A stretch of 64,000 bases of DNA from Deinococcus sp. KSM4-11 (GTDB lineage: Bacteria; Deinococcota; Deinococci; Deinococcales; Deinococcaceae): the NCBI RefSeq assembly GCF_004801415.1, contig NZ_SSNX01000002.1, forward strand, positions 310,001 to 374,000. The letters run 5' to 3'. This document shows positions 1-10,300 of the stretch, in pieces. How positions within the stretch are numbered: position 1 is the first letter of the stretch; each line of letters begins with the position of its first letter. The position numbers and the translations under genes were made by a program. The notes under the pieces were generated by a model. That model saw only the letters and a program-made list of their open reading frames with translations. It was not told where the DNA came from and ran no database searches.

Positions 1-68
1 GGCCGACCGGCAACCGCACCAAGGACTTCAACTATTATCTCGTCTCCGGTTCCAGCGTTCGGTTTTAA
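1..68 (+). CDS. C-terminal end of an upstream gene, possibly a beta-barrel protein (partial)
   Basis: The frame that starts at base 3 is open to the window edge and stops with TAA at 66-68. It encodes 21 residues ending SGSSVRF. A C-terminal phenylalanine after alternating polar and hydrophobic residues is what an outer-membrane beta-signal looks like, but so short a tail cannot prove a family. The next gene faces it from the other strand, so this would be the end of its own transcription unit. The call rests only on an open frame with sensible composition. Confidence 0.4.
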   Translation, partial: PTGNRTKDFNYYLVSGSSVRF

Positions 69-112
69 CGGCTGAGCCCTGGGCAGGATGACGCTGCGCT
101 CGACACATGCCA

Positions 113-1606
113 TCACTGCTCAAGTTGAACTGTTGCGCCGGTCAGCCCCAGACGGTGGCCCGCAAGCGGTCGTACGCTCAGCTCGTGCGGGCCCGCTGAC
201 AGCCCTCCGCTCTGGTAGGTTCCCGACACGGCGTGATCCGGGCCCCCATCGACCGAGACGCGGCCAGAGCCGGTGAGATCAACGGTCACGCCCGTACCGG
301 CGAAGCGGAGGTTGACGTCCGCGTTCTGTGCATCACTGAAATGGTGCCCACTGTCAGCCTTCCACGCGCCAACGTACTCGAATTGCCCGAGGCCGGAGCC
401 TCGGGTGTCGTGCGCCACGTGGTAGCTGCCGGGAATGGCGCCGGTGCCGTAATACGGTTTACACAGCGGCCCGTCATAGGCCGTGCCGAGTTCCAGCACC
501 CGCCGCCCATCTGGGCTGGCCAGCAGCGGCGAGGCGTAGTTCGGGCAGTAGTTGTCGTACACATTGTCGAGGGCGAAGGGGGCGGGAATCTCGATCCAGT
601 TGCCGGTACCGCCTGTGGTGTTCAGCATCAGGGTGCGTCCGGTGCCGGGGGTCGGCGCGAGTCCCGCGTCATCCATGAGCAGTTGGCCGCTCAGCAGCAG
701 CGTGCCGTCCGGGCCGCCCCCTGGCGCCCATTCGAGTACCGGGGTGTGGGCGAAGGAGAGCCCGGTGTTGCTCATGATGCGGGTGCCGGGCGTCGCCGGG
801 TCACCCCAGTCCAGGCCATCCTTCGAAAACCGGATAAAGGCCGCGCAGCTCGCGCCGGGCCAGTTGCAGATCTCGTAGGTCATCGCGTACCGCCCGGCCC
901 CGAGGCGCCGAACCGTGGCCATGCCGGGTCGAAGGCTGGCGTCGTTCAGGGCGACCGTAGGCGCGCCGGCACTCCAGGTCTGGCCGCCATCTCTGGAGAC
1001 GGCGTGCGCCAGAAACTGGCTGTGGTGTGTGGGGTCGGTTTCGTCACTGTAGTGGCAGACCAGGGAACCGTCGGCGGCCAGCGAGAAGTCTGGCTCCCAC
1101 ACCCCCTGTTGCGAGTCCGTGTGGGCGCAGCTGGAAAGAAAGAACCACGTCCGGCCCACATCGGTGCTGGCCCAGACACGCAGGGCCATTCCGTGAGGAC
1201 TCCGGTCTTGCTGGCCCACCGAGCCGCTCCACAGCAACGATCCAGCTCGCAGTCGGCCCTGGCGGCGCGGGAGTTCAAACAGGGCGATGCAGCACAGGCC
1301 CCGCGCCGCCTCCGGATCGCGCACCGTACCGATGGGGGATTTCGTCCAGTGGTGCCCGTCGTCGAGGCTCTCGTAGATGGGGCTGAGGCCGGGATCGCTG
1401 CCGTCTGGGGGCACGACGACGGCCGCCAGCAGGTGGCTGTGGCTGGTACCGGTGTGCTGAAGGCGCACGACCCGGGGATAGAGGCCCGTGTCGTCGCGCA
1501 GCAGGGTTCCGGGGCCGGGCGGAGCGGCACTGGCGCACAGCAGCAGGCCAAGGCAGGTCAGGAGAACCGTCAGGAACGTGGCGCGGGCGTCTGAACGTCG
1601 GTTCAT
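113..1606 (-). CDS. Secreted sialidase-fold (BNR repeat) protein
   Basis: This 497-aa protein has an N-terminal signal peptide: RR, then a leucine-rich core, then ASAAPP. Several Asp-box (BNR) motifs of the S-x-D-x-G-x-x-W type follow, for example SLDDGHHW near residue 80, STDVGRTW near 146, SRDGGQTW near 203 and a related FSKDGLDW. These mark the six-bladed propeller of sialidases and related glycoside hydrolases. The last ~90 residues look like a small beta-sandwich. The ATG follows a good GGAGG ribosome site. It may be an exo-sialidase or simply a BNR-propeller carbohydrate-binding protein; the catalytic residues could not be assigned by eye, so the substrate is unknown. Confidence 0.75.
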   Translation of the reverse strand: MNRRSDARATFLTVLLTCLGLLLCASAAPPGPGTLLRDDTGLYPRVVRLQHTGTSHSHLLAAVVVPPDGSDPGLSPIYESLDDGHHWTKSPIGTVRDPEAARGLCCIALFELPRRQGRLRAGSLLWSGSVGQQDRSPHGMALRVWASTDVGRTWFFLSSCAHTDSQQGVWEPDFSLAADGSLVCHYSDETDPTHHSQFLAHAVSRDGGQTWSAGAPTVALNDASLRPGMATVRRLGAGRYAMTYEICNWPGASCAAFIRFSKDGLDWGDPATPGTRIMSNTGLSFAHTPVLEWAPGGGPDGTLLLSGQLLMDDAGLAPTPGTGRTLMLNTTGGTGNWIEIPAPFALDNVYDNYCPNYASPLLASPDGRRVLELGTAYDGPLCKPYYGTGAIPGSYHVAHDTRGSGLGQFEYVGAWKADSGHHFSDAQNADVNLRFAGTGVTVDLTGSGRVSVDGGPDHAVSGTYQSGGLSAGPHELSVRPLAGHRLGLTGATVQLEQ

Positions 1607-2090
1607 GGGTGGCCTCCAAGGCAGGGGCGGAACGTCTGATGCCCTCAGCGCTCCCAGCCTGCCGGATGACGGGGCTGCTGAGCGGCCAGGAGCCCGCAGG
1701 ACGTCCCACCGAGGCCCGCAGGATCAGTGCGGCTGACCCTTAAAGGTACGGCGGTGCTGTCGCAGGCGTGGTGGGGTGCGACGTCGTGGTGGTGGCCACT
1801 GCGTGAGAACTTGAACGGGCGCGCTCCTGTGTCCGGTGCCACCCGGTCGTCCCTGTGGCCTCCTGGGGGAATCTTCAGACGCCCCTGCTCACAGACGTAC
1901 CGCCCGCAGCTCCCATTCTGTGCCCGTGGACGTTTCCCGAAATCGTGTCGGAGTCGCTGGGGCCGGGGCTTAGGCTGGGGGCACAGGCCAGTGACCATAA
2001 TGTCCGGATCGTCCTGGCGCCGCGGCCATCCGGTGGCCGATGTGTTACACCTCAAGCAAATCAAAGGGCGCCGCGTGGTTCCGCTGTGGC
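1607..2090. other. Intergenic region between divergent genes
   Basis: About 480 bases lie between the start of the BNR protein and the start of the hydrolase, so both promoters should be here. Several frames are open, but none has convincing composition or a ribosome site. No repeat, RNA or strong terminator was seen. Confidence 0.4.
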
Positions 2091-3317
2091 ATGGTAACGG
2101 CTGTGGCTCGCCCGTTCACACGCGTCCATGTCCTGATCCTGATCGCGGCCAGCGCGACGCTCGGCAGCCTGCTCTGGGCGGCCTGGACGGTCGCAGACGC
2201 GCTGGTCTGGGCACCACCCGTGCGCCGACGCCTCCCGTCCACCCGCGTGCTGAAGGTGGACGATCCAGGTGGCGAGGCGTCACCAGCGCAACTGACCCTG
2301 ACCCGCAACGCCGCTACCGTTCGGCCCGGGGTGCTCGGACTCGAATGGGAGGATGACCATGGGAACACCCACCTGGCGCAGGTGGGCCCGGTGCTCGGGC
2401 AGACCCGCCGAACGGTGACCCGCAGCCTGCACTGGCAGGACGCTCCCCTCGCGGCAAACCAGGCCGTACGGCCCAGCACCGAGGGCCTGGGCACGCCCGC
2501 CTCGCGCGGCCTGACGTACCAGGACGTCGTCGTGCCGGCCGAACATGGGCTGATGCCCGCGTGGCTGATCCAGGGCGATGCTGAGGCGCCCCTGGGGGGC
2601 CGCGACTGGGTCATCGTGACGCACGGGTACCACGGCCTGCGACGGGACGCCTTGCGGATTCTGCCGACCTTCGCGCGCCTGGGGCTGACCAGCCTGACCA
2701 TCACCTTCCGCAATGCCCACGGCGCCCCGCGTACCCGCCAGGGGGTCTACCGCCTGAGCGCCGAGGAGTGGCTGGATCTCGAGGCTGCCGTCCGGTACGC
2801 GCGGGCCCATGGCGCGGAGCGCCTGCTCCTGATGGGGTTCAGCATGGGCGGTGCCATCACGCTCTCCTTCCTGCGCTACAGCGCGCTTGCCAGCCGGATC
2901 AGCGGCGTGATCCTCGATTCTCCCCCGCTGGAATGGCGGTCACTCATCCGGCACTACGCGCGGCGTTACCACCTGCTGCCCCTGGCGGGTCTGGTCGAGT
3001 GGCTCACGGCGGTCAAGAGTGGACAGGACTTTGATGCCATTGACCACCACAGCGTCATGGAGCATTTCACGACGCCGATGCTGCTGTTCCACGGCAGTGA
3101 GGATCAGACGGTACCCGTGGCGCACGTGGAACGGCTGGCACAGGCCCGACCGGACATCGTGGAATACCACCGGGTGGAGGGAGCAGAGCACGTGGGACCC
3201 TGGAACATCGATCCAGCAGCGTACGAAGAGATCGTCACCCGCTTCGTCGAGCGCATCCTGGGTTCTGGGAGCGTGACAACTCCGGAGTCCACTCGACACC
3301 CGACCGCCGAGGACTGA
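2091..3317 (+). CDS. Membrane-anchored alpha/beta hydrolase
   Basis: The protein is 408 aa from the ATG at 2091; 17 upstream in-frame codons look non-coding. An N-terminal hydrophobic helix (VLILIAASATLGSLLWAAW) suggests a signal anchor. The catalytic part has the nucleophile elbow GFSMGG, a strand ending ILDSPP, the acid loop GSEDQTVP and a C-terminal histidine in GAEHVGPW. That is a complete Ser-Asp-His triad of the alpha/beta hydrolase fold. The ~140 residues between the anchor and the catalytic core are beta-rich and not recognised. The substrate is unknown; a lipase, esterase or peptidase role is possible. No operon partner is evident. Confidence 0.85.
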   Translation: MVTAVARPFTRVHVLILIAASATLGSLLWAAWTVADALVWAPPVRRRLPSTRVLKVDDPGGEASPAQLTLTRNAATVRPGVLGLEWEDDHGNTHLAQVGPVLGQTRRTVTRSLHWQDAPLAANQAVRPSTEGLGTPASRGLTYQDVVVPAEHGLMPAWLIQGDAEAPLGGRDWVIVTHGYHGLRRDALRILPTFARLGLTSLTITFRNAHGAPRTRQGVYRLSAEEWLDLEAAVRYARAHGAERLLLMGFSMGGAITLSFLRYSALASRISGVILDSPPLEWRSLIRHYARRYHLLPLAGLVEWLTAVKSGQDFDAIDHHSVMEHFTTPMLLFHGSEDQTVPVAHVERLAQARPDIVEYHRVEGAEHVGPWNIDPAAYEEIVTRFVERILGSGSVTTPESTRHPTAED

Positions 3318-3422
3318 CCATTCAGTCTGAAGGCACCATGGATGGCCACAAAGTCCAATCATCATGAGCAGGAGAGATACTGCGCTGAACGCGTCCCCTG
3401 AACGCGCTTAAAGCGAGGGCGC

Positions 3423-3860
3423 ATGCCCCTGATCACCCCCCACCTGCCCGTCCAGGCCGCGGCCTGGACGGCCCTTCCACAGGAATGCTGGCGCCCCCCT
3501 TCCTCCGGTGACGGTCTCCCCTACCTGAACCGCCAGCTGACCACTCTCGACGCGCCACTGCCCGTATTGCACCACAGGGCGCCGGACACGCAGCCCAGTT
3601 GGTTGTTCCAGCCTGGGCGCAGAACGCCACGAACAGGGTGGTCTAGCACCATCGACACGCTGGACACAGAAATGAACCGTCGATCGCCCCGCAAGGTCTT
3701 CTGGGCAGCGCAACCCGATGACCATATCGACGTTGTTCCTGTGTGGTCGCCGAACGAGGCGGGCAGCAGAGGCCCCCAGCCATGCTTGACGACCTCTCGT
3801 TGGCCCCGGGCCAAGGGGGCGGGTCGGCCCATGCTGGGCCAGCGCCCCACACTGACTTGA
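3423..3860 (+). CDS. Hypothetical protein, doubtful
   Basis: An open frame of 145 codons with a weak GAGGGC-like site just upstream of its ATG. The translation is rich in Pro, Arg and Trp with little secondary-structure pattern, and the opposite strand is also open, so this may be a chance frame in GC-rich DNA. The first 80 residues read better than the rest. No family is recognised. Treat it as a possible decayed gene. Confidence 0.22.
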   Translation: MPLITPHLPVQAAAWTALPQECWRPPSSGDGLPYLNRQLTTLDAPLPVLHHRAPDTQPSWLFQPGRRTPRTGWSSTIDTLDTEMNRRSPRKVFWAAQPDDHIDVVPVWSPNEAGSRGPQPCLTTSRWPRAKGAGRPMLGQRPTLT

Positions 3861-3915
3861 GGCATATGACATCGCGCTGTACAGAGCTGAAGTCGCACTG
3901 TTGTCGGGGGGACTT

Positions 3916-4206
3916 GTGAACAGGGCTGTGCCGTTGCATCTCTCGTGGGTGCCTGGCACGATCGACCGTGTCCGCTTTCATCACCAGGGACGTACCTTCA
4001 CCGTGTACCTGAAGGACGTACAGCGGCAAGACGCCCACAGTCTTGCGGCGCTGTACCTGAAGGGCCGGGTGACGCTGCGCGTGAGCCGACTTCACCATGC
4101 CGACCTGCGGGGGCGGCTGTCCCACAGCAGTTCGATCGGGGTGCAGCAACAGGACATTGACCGCTGGCAGAACGAGGGCGGCCCAGCGTTTGAAGACCTG
4201 CCCTGA
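3916..4206 (+). CDS. Small hypothetical protein
   Basis: A frame of 96 residues from the GTG at 3916, which follows a G-rich GGGGGGAC sequence that could serve as ribosome site; a TTG at 3901 would add five residues. The middle part (RVRFHHQGRTFTVYLKDV) alternates hydrophobic and charged residues like short beta strands, and the acidic C-terminus ends AFEDLP. This reads like a real small soluble protein. No family is recognised and there is no neighbour that suggests a role. Confidence 0.42.
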   Translation: MNRAVPLHLSWVPGTIDRVRFHHQGRTFTVYLKDVQRQDAHSLAALYLKGRVTLRVSRLHHADLRGRLSHSSSIGVQQQDIDRWQNEGGPAFEDLP

Positions 4207-4482
4207 CCCGTGCAACTCGTGTCCCGCGTGCCTTGCCCTGTGAACCGTCATGGCCTCCTGAACAGTGTGCAGCCGGAGGTTGAAACGGCACTGCCACGAG
4301 CAGACAGGATCCCCGTCATCCCTGCCTGCGACCCGGCGGCGCCGAAAGACGTTGGTGCTCCGTGGGCCGCGGAAAGGCGAGACAGACCCGCTCAGCGCTG
4401 ACTGAACGCTGCACCATGCACTGCGGGTTGCTGGAGAGCGGCCCGACCGGCGGATCCGGGGTTCGTGATCGAGCTACAAAAC

Positions 4483-4502
4483 AACCCCGCTCGAACGGGG
4501 TT
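4483..4502 (-). terminator. Rho-independent terminator of the 67-aa gene
   Basis: AACCCCG and CGGGGTT pair across a six-base loop. Read on the minus strand the hairpin is followed by TTGTTTTG. It lies 22 bases beyond the stop codon at 4525. Confidence 0.65.
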
Positions 4503-4524
4503 TTACAGTTCACAGGTTGACAGC

Positions 4525-4728
4525 TCAATGCAGGCGGGTGACCTTCACACAGCGCAGACCTTGGTGATCAAAATACGTCTTGCCAATCCGGTAGATCCCG
4601 GGGTGACCCATAATTTCCGCAACACTGGCCTCAGGGGGCTTGGGATCTCCTTTTCTGATGTGAATCGCTTTGATGGCTTCATCCACCATCAAGGTGCCAA
4701 TCTGATCAATCTTGCGTGCAGTCATCAT
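4525..4728 (-). CDS. Small basic protein with its own dyad and terminator (unknown function)
   Basis: This 67-aa protein starts MMTARKID and ends KVTRLH. Lysine is frequent and codon use is less GC-biased than in the neighbours, in a locally AT-rich stretch. The second methionine at 4725 is an equally good start. A dyad (TATCAT-5-ATGATA) sits 11 bases upstream and a hairpin terminator closes the unit, so this is a compact monocistronic gene and probably autoregulated or controlled by a dedicated repressor. No family is recognised. Composition and the adjacent IS suggest horizontal acquisition, for example from a phage or plasmid; that is inference. Confidence 0.6.
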   Translation of the reverse strand: MMTARKIDQIGTLMVDEAIKAIHIRKGDPKPPEASVAEIMGHPGIYRIGKTYFDHQGLRCVKVTRLH

Positions 4729-4738
4729 CCCATAAAGA

Positions 4739-4755
4739 TATCATATTAAATGATA
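4739..4755 (-). promoter_or_regulatory. Palindromic operator/promoter of the 67-aa gene
   Basis: TATCAT and ATGATA form a perfect inverted repeat around ATTAA, 11 bases before the start at 4728. The AT-rich dyad overlaps where a -10 box would lie. Confidence 0.45.
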
Positions 4756-4965
4756 AACTGCACGCCGCCAAATCACCTCTGCAGCGCTGTCAACAGAAAA
4801 GTCGTCCTCATTTTTAACAACCGACAGGAACGGGCGCTCGTCTGTCTGGTGGAACCTCCATTGGCTGAATCTCTGATTCCAGGTGGTGTGAGCTTGATCA
4901 TGCCCACGCTAAGCCAGGTGAGATTCCCCTGCTGAGAGCCTGCGTAGAAGAAAGTCACTACCACC

Positions 4966-5575
4966 GGTTCTGGCACCATAACCTCGTTATGGTCGGAGTT
5001 GCCCAGCTGGCCACCTGAAGATCAGGCGGCCAACCGCATGGCGCGGTTCCAATGGCGCAGCGCTGCGGAGTGGTTGATTCGTCTGGTCGTGGAGGAGACG
5101 GTCGTTCGGGCCTGGCGATGAAGGTGTGTGGTTCGAGCGTACAGCGAGAGGAATTCCTGAGTCCGCTGTCGTCGCGTGAAGCCGAGTTGGGCGCGTTCCT
5201 GCGGTCGAGTGGGTCGATGCGACTGCTCCACGAGCTTGTTGCTGCGGGCTGCGGAGACCACCTGGACGTGCTCCACGCTGTGGAGCACGGGAAGCGCCCG
5301 CCTCGCTGCTCCATCGCTCCACAGCGTGTCGGTCTGTCTCACCGTCGGGGCGTCATATTCCCGCAACAGCTGCGTGAAAAACGACGTTGCCACCTCGGTG
5401 TCACGGTGCTCCTGAAGCAGGATGTCCAGTACAGCGCCGGAGTCGTCCACGGCTCGCCACGACCAGTGGGCGAGCCCTCCCACCATCACGTGCACCTCGT
5501 CCAGAGGCCAGCGGGGGCGGTACGGCTTCCGGTCGGTCATGGCTCGTTGGCCTACCGGCCTTAGTTGCCAGAACC
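4966..5575 (-). mobile_element. IS6-type insertion sequence, internally deleted (copy 1)
   Basis: The element is bounded by perfect 10-bp inverted repeats, GGTTCTGGCA at 4966 and TGCCAGAACC at 5566. It contains a minus-strand transposase frame. At 610 bp it is shorter than a full IS6-type element because the part encoding the N-terminal DNA-binding region is missing. A second hairpin (CCATAAC-CTC-GTTATGG) lies just inside the left end. The eight bases flanking each end do not match, so no target duplication is visible. Confidence 0.75.
5022..5540 (-). pseudogene. IS6-type transposase with in-frame deletion of the DNA-binding region
   Basis: The frame from the ATG at 5540 reads MTDRKPYRPRW and then jumps to PLDEVHVMVGG. 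Comparison with copy 2 at 27.3-27.6 kb shows that 64 codons encoding the N-terminal helix-turn-helix part are gone, apparently by recombination between two CAGCGGG repeats. The catalytic domain remains: D in DEVHV, D in QTDTLW, and E in LVEQSHRPTR. A 172-aa product is still translatable. It should be catalytically plausible but unable to bind its ends normally, so it is best treated as a pseudogene. Confidence 0.75.
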
Positions 5576-6008
5576 GGGCGCAAAACCCCGAGACCTGCAA
5601 CGTCAACACCTTTGAGACCGTCAGCAGGCCCAGGGCCAGCCGCCATCGTGCCATTCGGGGAACCGGGGAGCCTCGGTGTCCACTCGTACAGTGTGCCGAC
5701 AGGCAACCGAACGCTTCAGACAAGGTTGATGCAGCACTCCACCCACTCCAGAACGCCCCATGCGGTCACTTGCGGGGAGCTGATGACCGTTGTGACGGGG
5801 GCGTCAGAACGCATTTCTATAGTGAAGCGAATTTCCACACGCCCGCCGTCTGCTGCACCCTCGCGCTGCCGAGCCGCCCTCCACTCCCTTGATCGGCAGA
5901 ACGCTTCCTTTCCACCCAGGGACTCTGTCGCGTCCGTGAGGTTCGAATGTCCCCTACTGCGTTTCCGCCGCCGACCGTCCCGCTGGCCTTGACACCGGAG
6001 GCGCGGAA
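5576..6008. other. Upstream region of the barrel/PKD operon
   Basis: About 430 bases without a convincing gene. A TATAGT hexamer at 5818-5823 is the best -10 candidate, but no well-spaced -35 box accompanies it. The minus-strand stretch nearest the IS (MARWRLALGLLTVSKV) may be the start of a gene cut by the IS insertion; this is speculative. Confidence 0.3.
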
Positions 6009-7331
6009 ATGAAGGCGCGAATCAAACCGGGCCTCGCCCGGATCCTGGCGCTCCTGACCCTCCTGAGCGCCACCGGTGTCGCCCGGGCCGAGGGCACCTT
6101 CCAGGTTCGGTTCTTCTCGGCCGAGGCGCCACTGACGCTGCTCGATGCGGTCAGCGTCGCGGGGCACTACCGGACGGCCCTGGCCGGAGGCGCGTCGACC
6201 ACGCTCGACCTGAGCGCCGAGCACCACGCCCTGACCTTCGGGGTGCAGTACAGCCGGCCGCACCACAGTGTGCAGCTGACTGGCCGCCGCACCGAAGACT
6301 CGCTCGCCGGGCGTACCGACATCAGTCTCACCGGCGTCTACACCTACACTCCGGCGGTTCCGGCCGAGGGCACGGCGCTGACCTACGCCACCGCCCTCTA
6401 CACCCTGTCCGGCAGCGTGACGCCCACGTTCGGCTACAGCAGCCAGACCTTCGGCAGCAGCTTCGGGGTGCGGTTCAACCGGGATCTGAATCTCTCCACC
6501 ACGGCCACGGCCACCGCTGTGGCGCTCTCTGTTCAGCAGGCCCTGCTTTGGAGCGCCAACTTCTCCAGCAGCCTGACCTACGGGCGGGACGGCACCAGCC
6601 TCTACTTGGTTCCCGGCGTCAGCCTGCAGAACAGCTCGGCGCTGTTCAACGTCGCGGGTGGCGGAAGCACCCGGCTGAGCCCGAACCTGACCCTGACCGG
6701 CAACGCCTTCTGGTCCGCCGGCACCGTCCCGACACTCAACACCGCCCTGAACTACCAGACCGGCCCGTGGCAGTTCAGCGGCACCGCCGCGGCCGGCAGC
6801 ACCGTCTCGTTCGGGGTGGCCACCCGGTACGCCACGCAGCCGAACCTGACCCTCGGCGCCTCGGCCGCCTACGCCTTCTCCACCGCCACCCCGACCTACG
6901 GCGCCGACGTCAGCACCCAGCTCGGCGGGCTGGCATTGGCCGCCGGGGTGACGCTCAGCACCCCGTCCATCTCCGAATCGACCCTCACCGCCCGAGCTTC
7001 AGTCAGCGGGCAGCGGAAACCCTGGCAGGGCAACCTGTCCGTGTCGTATGCCCGCACCGGCGAGCAGCAGACCGGCAATGCCAGCGGCACCCTGAGTTAC
7101 GATGCCGCTCCTTTCGGCGCGCAGGTCGCGCTGGGGCTGAACCTCAACCCGACCTTCTCCAGGCCGTCTGTCCTCACCGGCCAGGGAGAAGTCACTGTCA
7201 ACTACGCCGTCAGCACGCAGCTGGATCTCAACGCCACTCTCCGCTACGAACGCTCCGTCGCCACCAACGCCGACGCCCACCTCCGCTACGGGCTCGGCTT
7301 CCGCTACCGCTTCGACCAGGAGAACAAATGA
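6009..7331 (+). CDS. Exported beta-barrel-like outer-envelope protein
   Basis: This 440-aa protein has a signal peptide (KARIKPG, a leucine-rich core, cut after VARA). The rest is a long series of amphipathic strands separated by short turns rich in Gly, Thr, Ser and Asn, ending FRYRFDQENK, which resembles an outer-membrane barrel with its C-terminal aromatic strand. No enzymatic motif was found. The start follows a GGAGG site. It is the first gene of an operon: its TGA overlaps the ATG of the giant PKD gene (ATGA), so the two are translationally coupled. It may anchor or export the PKD protein at the cell surface; this is inferred from gene order only. Confidence 0.7.
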   Translation: MKARIKPGLARILALLTLLSATGVARAEGTFQVRFFSAEAPLTLLDAVSVAGHYRTALAGGASTTLDLSAEHHALTFGVQYSRPHHSVQLTGRRTEDSLAGRTDISLTGVYTYTPAVPAEGTALTYATALYTLSGSVTPTFGYSSQTFGSSFGVRFNRDLNLSTTATATAVALSVQQALLWSANFSSSLTYGRDGTSLYLVPGVSLQNSSALFNVAGGGSTRLSPNLTLTGNAFWSAGTVPTLNTALNYQTGPWQFSGTAAAGSTVSFGVATRYATQPNLTLGASAAYAFSTATPTYGADVSTQLGGLALAAGVTLSTPSISESTLTARASVSGQRKPWQGNLSVSYARTGEQQTGNASGTLSYDAAPFGAQVALGLNLNPTFSRPSVLTGQGEVTVNYAVSTQLDLNATLRYERSVATNADAHLRYGLGFRYRFDQENK

Positions 7332-10300
7332 CCGTGCCCATTCACAAAGGCGGATGGCTGTTTCCGGGCTGGCTGGCCACGCTGATCTTCATGCTCTCGG
7401 GATTGAGCTTCGCCCAGACGACCGTTCCGGTGCTGGTCGTGACCCCCAACACCGTCCAACTGCGGAGCATCGTAACCGCCGACAGCACGAACCTCGACCC
7501 GGACCGGCTGTATACGCTGGACTGGGGGGATTCGGAAACCGACAGCCTGAACGCGGTCACGACCGCCCAGACGATCCACAACTACCGACAGCCAGGCACC
7601 TACACCGTCACGCTCTCCACCGACGGCGGGGTTCCGGCCATCCAGACGGTGACCGTGACCTTCCCGATGGCGACCGCGGTCGCCACTGCGAGCGCCCTGG
7701 ACGTCACCCTGAACCTCGGGAATCTACTCGTCGACTACCCCTACGAAATTGCCTGGGGCGATGACGCGGTCGAGACCGTCTACCCCAACGACCGCGCAGT
7801 GCAAGTGCCGCACCCCTACCTGCAGCCGGGCACGTACGTCATCCGCGTCACCCCGCAGAACGCCGCCCCGGTGATCACCACCGTCACGCTGCTGTACCCC
7901 GCCCCGATCCTGGCGTTGACGCCCGGCCAAGTCGCGGCCGGCCAGCCGGTGACCGCCAACGTCAGCGGTCTGCAGCCGACCCTGCCGTATCGGCTGGATT
8001 GGGGCGACGGAACCGTAGAGACGCTGACCGGCGACACCACGTCCCAGAAGACCCACGTCTACGCGCAGCCGGGTGCCTACACCGTGACCGTCACCTCCAC
8101 GGGCACTGCGCCGGCCACCGGCGTGGTCAGCGCGACGGTGCCCACGCCGGTGATCGTCGCCACCGCCTCGGCGCTGACCGCCACCCTGAACCTCAGCCAC
8201 CTGTTGGCCGGATACGCATACAGCGTCTCCTACGGGGACGGCGTGACCGAGCCGCTCGTCCCGACGGCGGACACGGCCGTGCTGACCCACAGCTACGCCG
8301 CGCCCGGCACCTCCACGATCCAGGTGACCCCCACCGGCGCCGCCCCGGCGACCACCACCGTCACCCTGAGCGTGCCCACGCCGATCCTGAGCGCTACCTC
8401 CACGGCGCTCACCGCGACGCTGAATGTCAACACCCTGCTGGCCGGATATGGGTATGTCATCACCTGGGACGACTCCACCAGCGAACCGCTCACCCCGAGC
8501 GGCGCCTCGGCGCAGCTGACCCACAGTTACCGGATCCCCGGCACCTACACCGTTCAGGTCACCCCCCGAGGCAGCGCGCCCGCCACCACCACCGTGACGG
8601 TCAACGCGCCGAACTCGGTGATGACCGTGACGCCCAGCAGCGCGACTGTGCGTCAGACCATCACCGCAACCCTGGCGACACTGGTGCCGGGTCTGACCTA
8701 TCGCCTCGACTGGATGGACGGAACCGTCGATACGCTCACCGGCGTATCCAGCGTGCAGAAAACCCATCACTACGCCCAGCCGGGCACCTACACCGTCACA
8801 CTGACCTCGCCGGGAACCACCCCGGTCACTGCCATCGTCAGCGCAACCGTGCCGGCCCCAATGCTGACCGCGACCTTGTCGGCCCTGACCGCCAGCCTCA
8901 ACCTTGGCACCCTCGTGAGCGGGTACCCGTACGCCGTCGCCTGGGGGGATCAGGCAACCGAGCCGCTGACCCCCACCAGCGACACGGCTGTCCTCAGCCA
9001 CCCCTACCAGGCCCCCGGAACCTACACCATCCAGGTCACCCCCCAGGGCACGGCACCCGCCACCACCACTGTCCGGACGAATGTGCCGAACCCAGGGCTG
9101 AGTGTGACCCCAGCCCAAGCCTCGGTACGGCAGACCATGACGGCCAACCTGACCTCGCTCGTGCCCGCCCTGAGCTACACGGTCGACTATGGCGACGACA
9201 CGAGCGAAACGATCACCGGTGAGAGTGCAACTCAGCGCACCCACCTGTACTACCAGCCGGGCACCTACACCGTGACCCTGTCCTCGCCCGGAACCACCCC
9301 GGCGACCGCCACCGTGACCGTGAGCGTTCCTGTTCCGGTGCTGAATGCCACGGCTTCCGGCCTGAACGTCACGCTGAACCTCAGCCGGCTGCTCAGTGAG
9401 TACGTCTACCAGATCGTGTGGAACGATGGAACGACCGAGTCGCTGCCGGCCACGTCCGACACCGCCGTGCTGACCCACCGCTACACCACCCCCGGCCCCT
9501 ACACCATCCAGATCAGCACCCAGGGTGGCCCCCCGGCCACCACCACCATCACCGTGGCGGCGCCGAACTCAGTCCTGACCATCACCCCAGGCACGGCAGC
9601 CGTGCGGCAGACGATCACAGCCGACCTGTCGGCCCTGACCCCCACGTTGATCTACACGCTGGAGTGGAAGGACGGAACCACTGAGACCATCACCGGCGTG
9701 ACCACGGCGCAGAAGACCCATGCCTATCAGGCCCCGGGGACATACACCGTGACCGTCTCTGCACCCGGAACCGCCCCCACCACCGTCACCGTGACGGTCA
9801 GCGTCCCCGCACCTGTATTGACGGCGACGGCCACCGATCTCACGGCCACCGTGAATCTCAGCAACCTGCTCAGCGGGTACGCCTATAGCATCGAGTGGAA
9901 TGACGGGACGACCGAACCACTGACGCCCACCAGCACCGCCGCTCAGCTGACCCACACCTACCTGGCCCCTGGCACCTACACCGTGCAGGTTGCCGCTCAG
10001 GGCGCCGCCCCTGTGACCACCAGCGTCACCATCACCGCGCCGGAAATCGGCCTGAGCGTCACACCGACCACTGCCGCCCTCTTCCAGCAGCTCACCGCCA
10101 CTGTCACCGGCCTGATTCCCACCTCCGGCGCGCGGCTGTCCTGGGGGGACGATACCGTCGAGCCATTGATTGGAACCGGCACCGTCCAGCGCACCCACGC
10201 GTACGCGGTGGCCGGGAACTATCTCGTTCAGGTGAACGCGAACATCGTCCCGGTTCATATCACCGTCCTGGCCCCGACCGCAACGGCCACCGCCGCCAAC

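Noticed and set aside
233..1594. 453-codon plus-strand frame opposite the BNR protein
   Set aside because: Shadow frame with repetitive Arg/Gly/Ala composition; the minus-strand gene has a signal peptide, motifs and ribosome site.
6548..7327. Upstream extension of the giant PKD frame
   Set aside because: It is out of frame inside the beta-barrel gene and rich in Arg and Gln; the signal peptide and the ATGA overlap place the real start at 7328.
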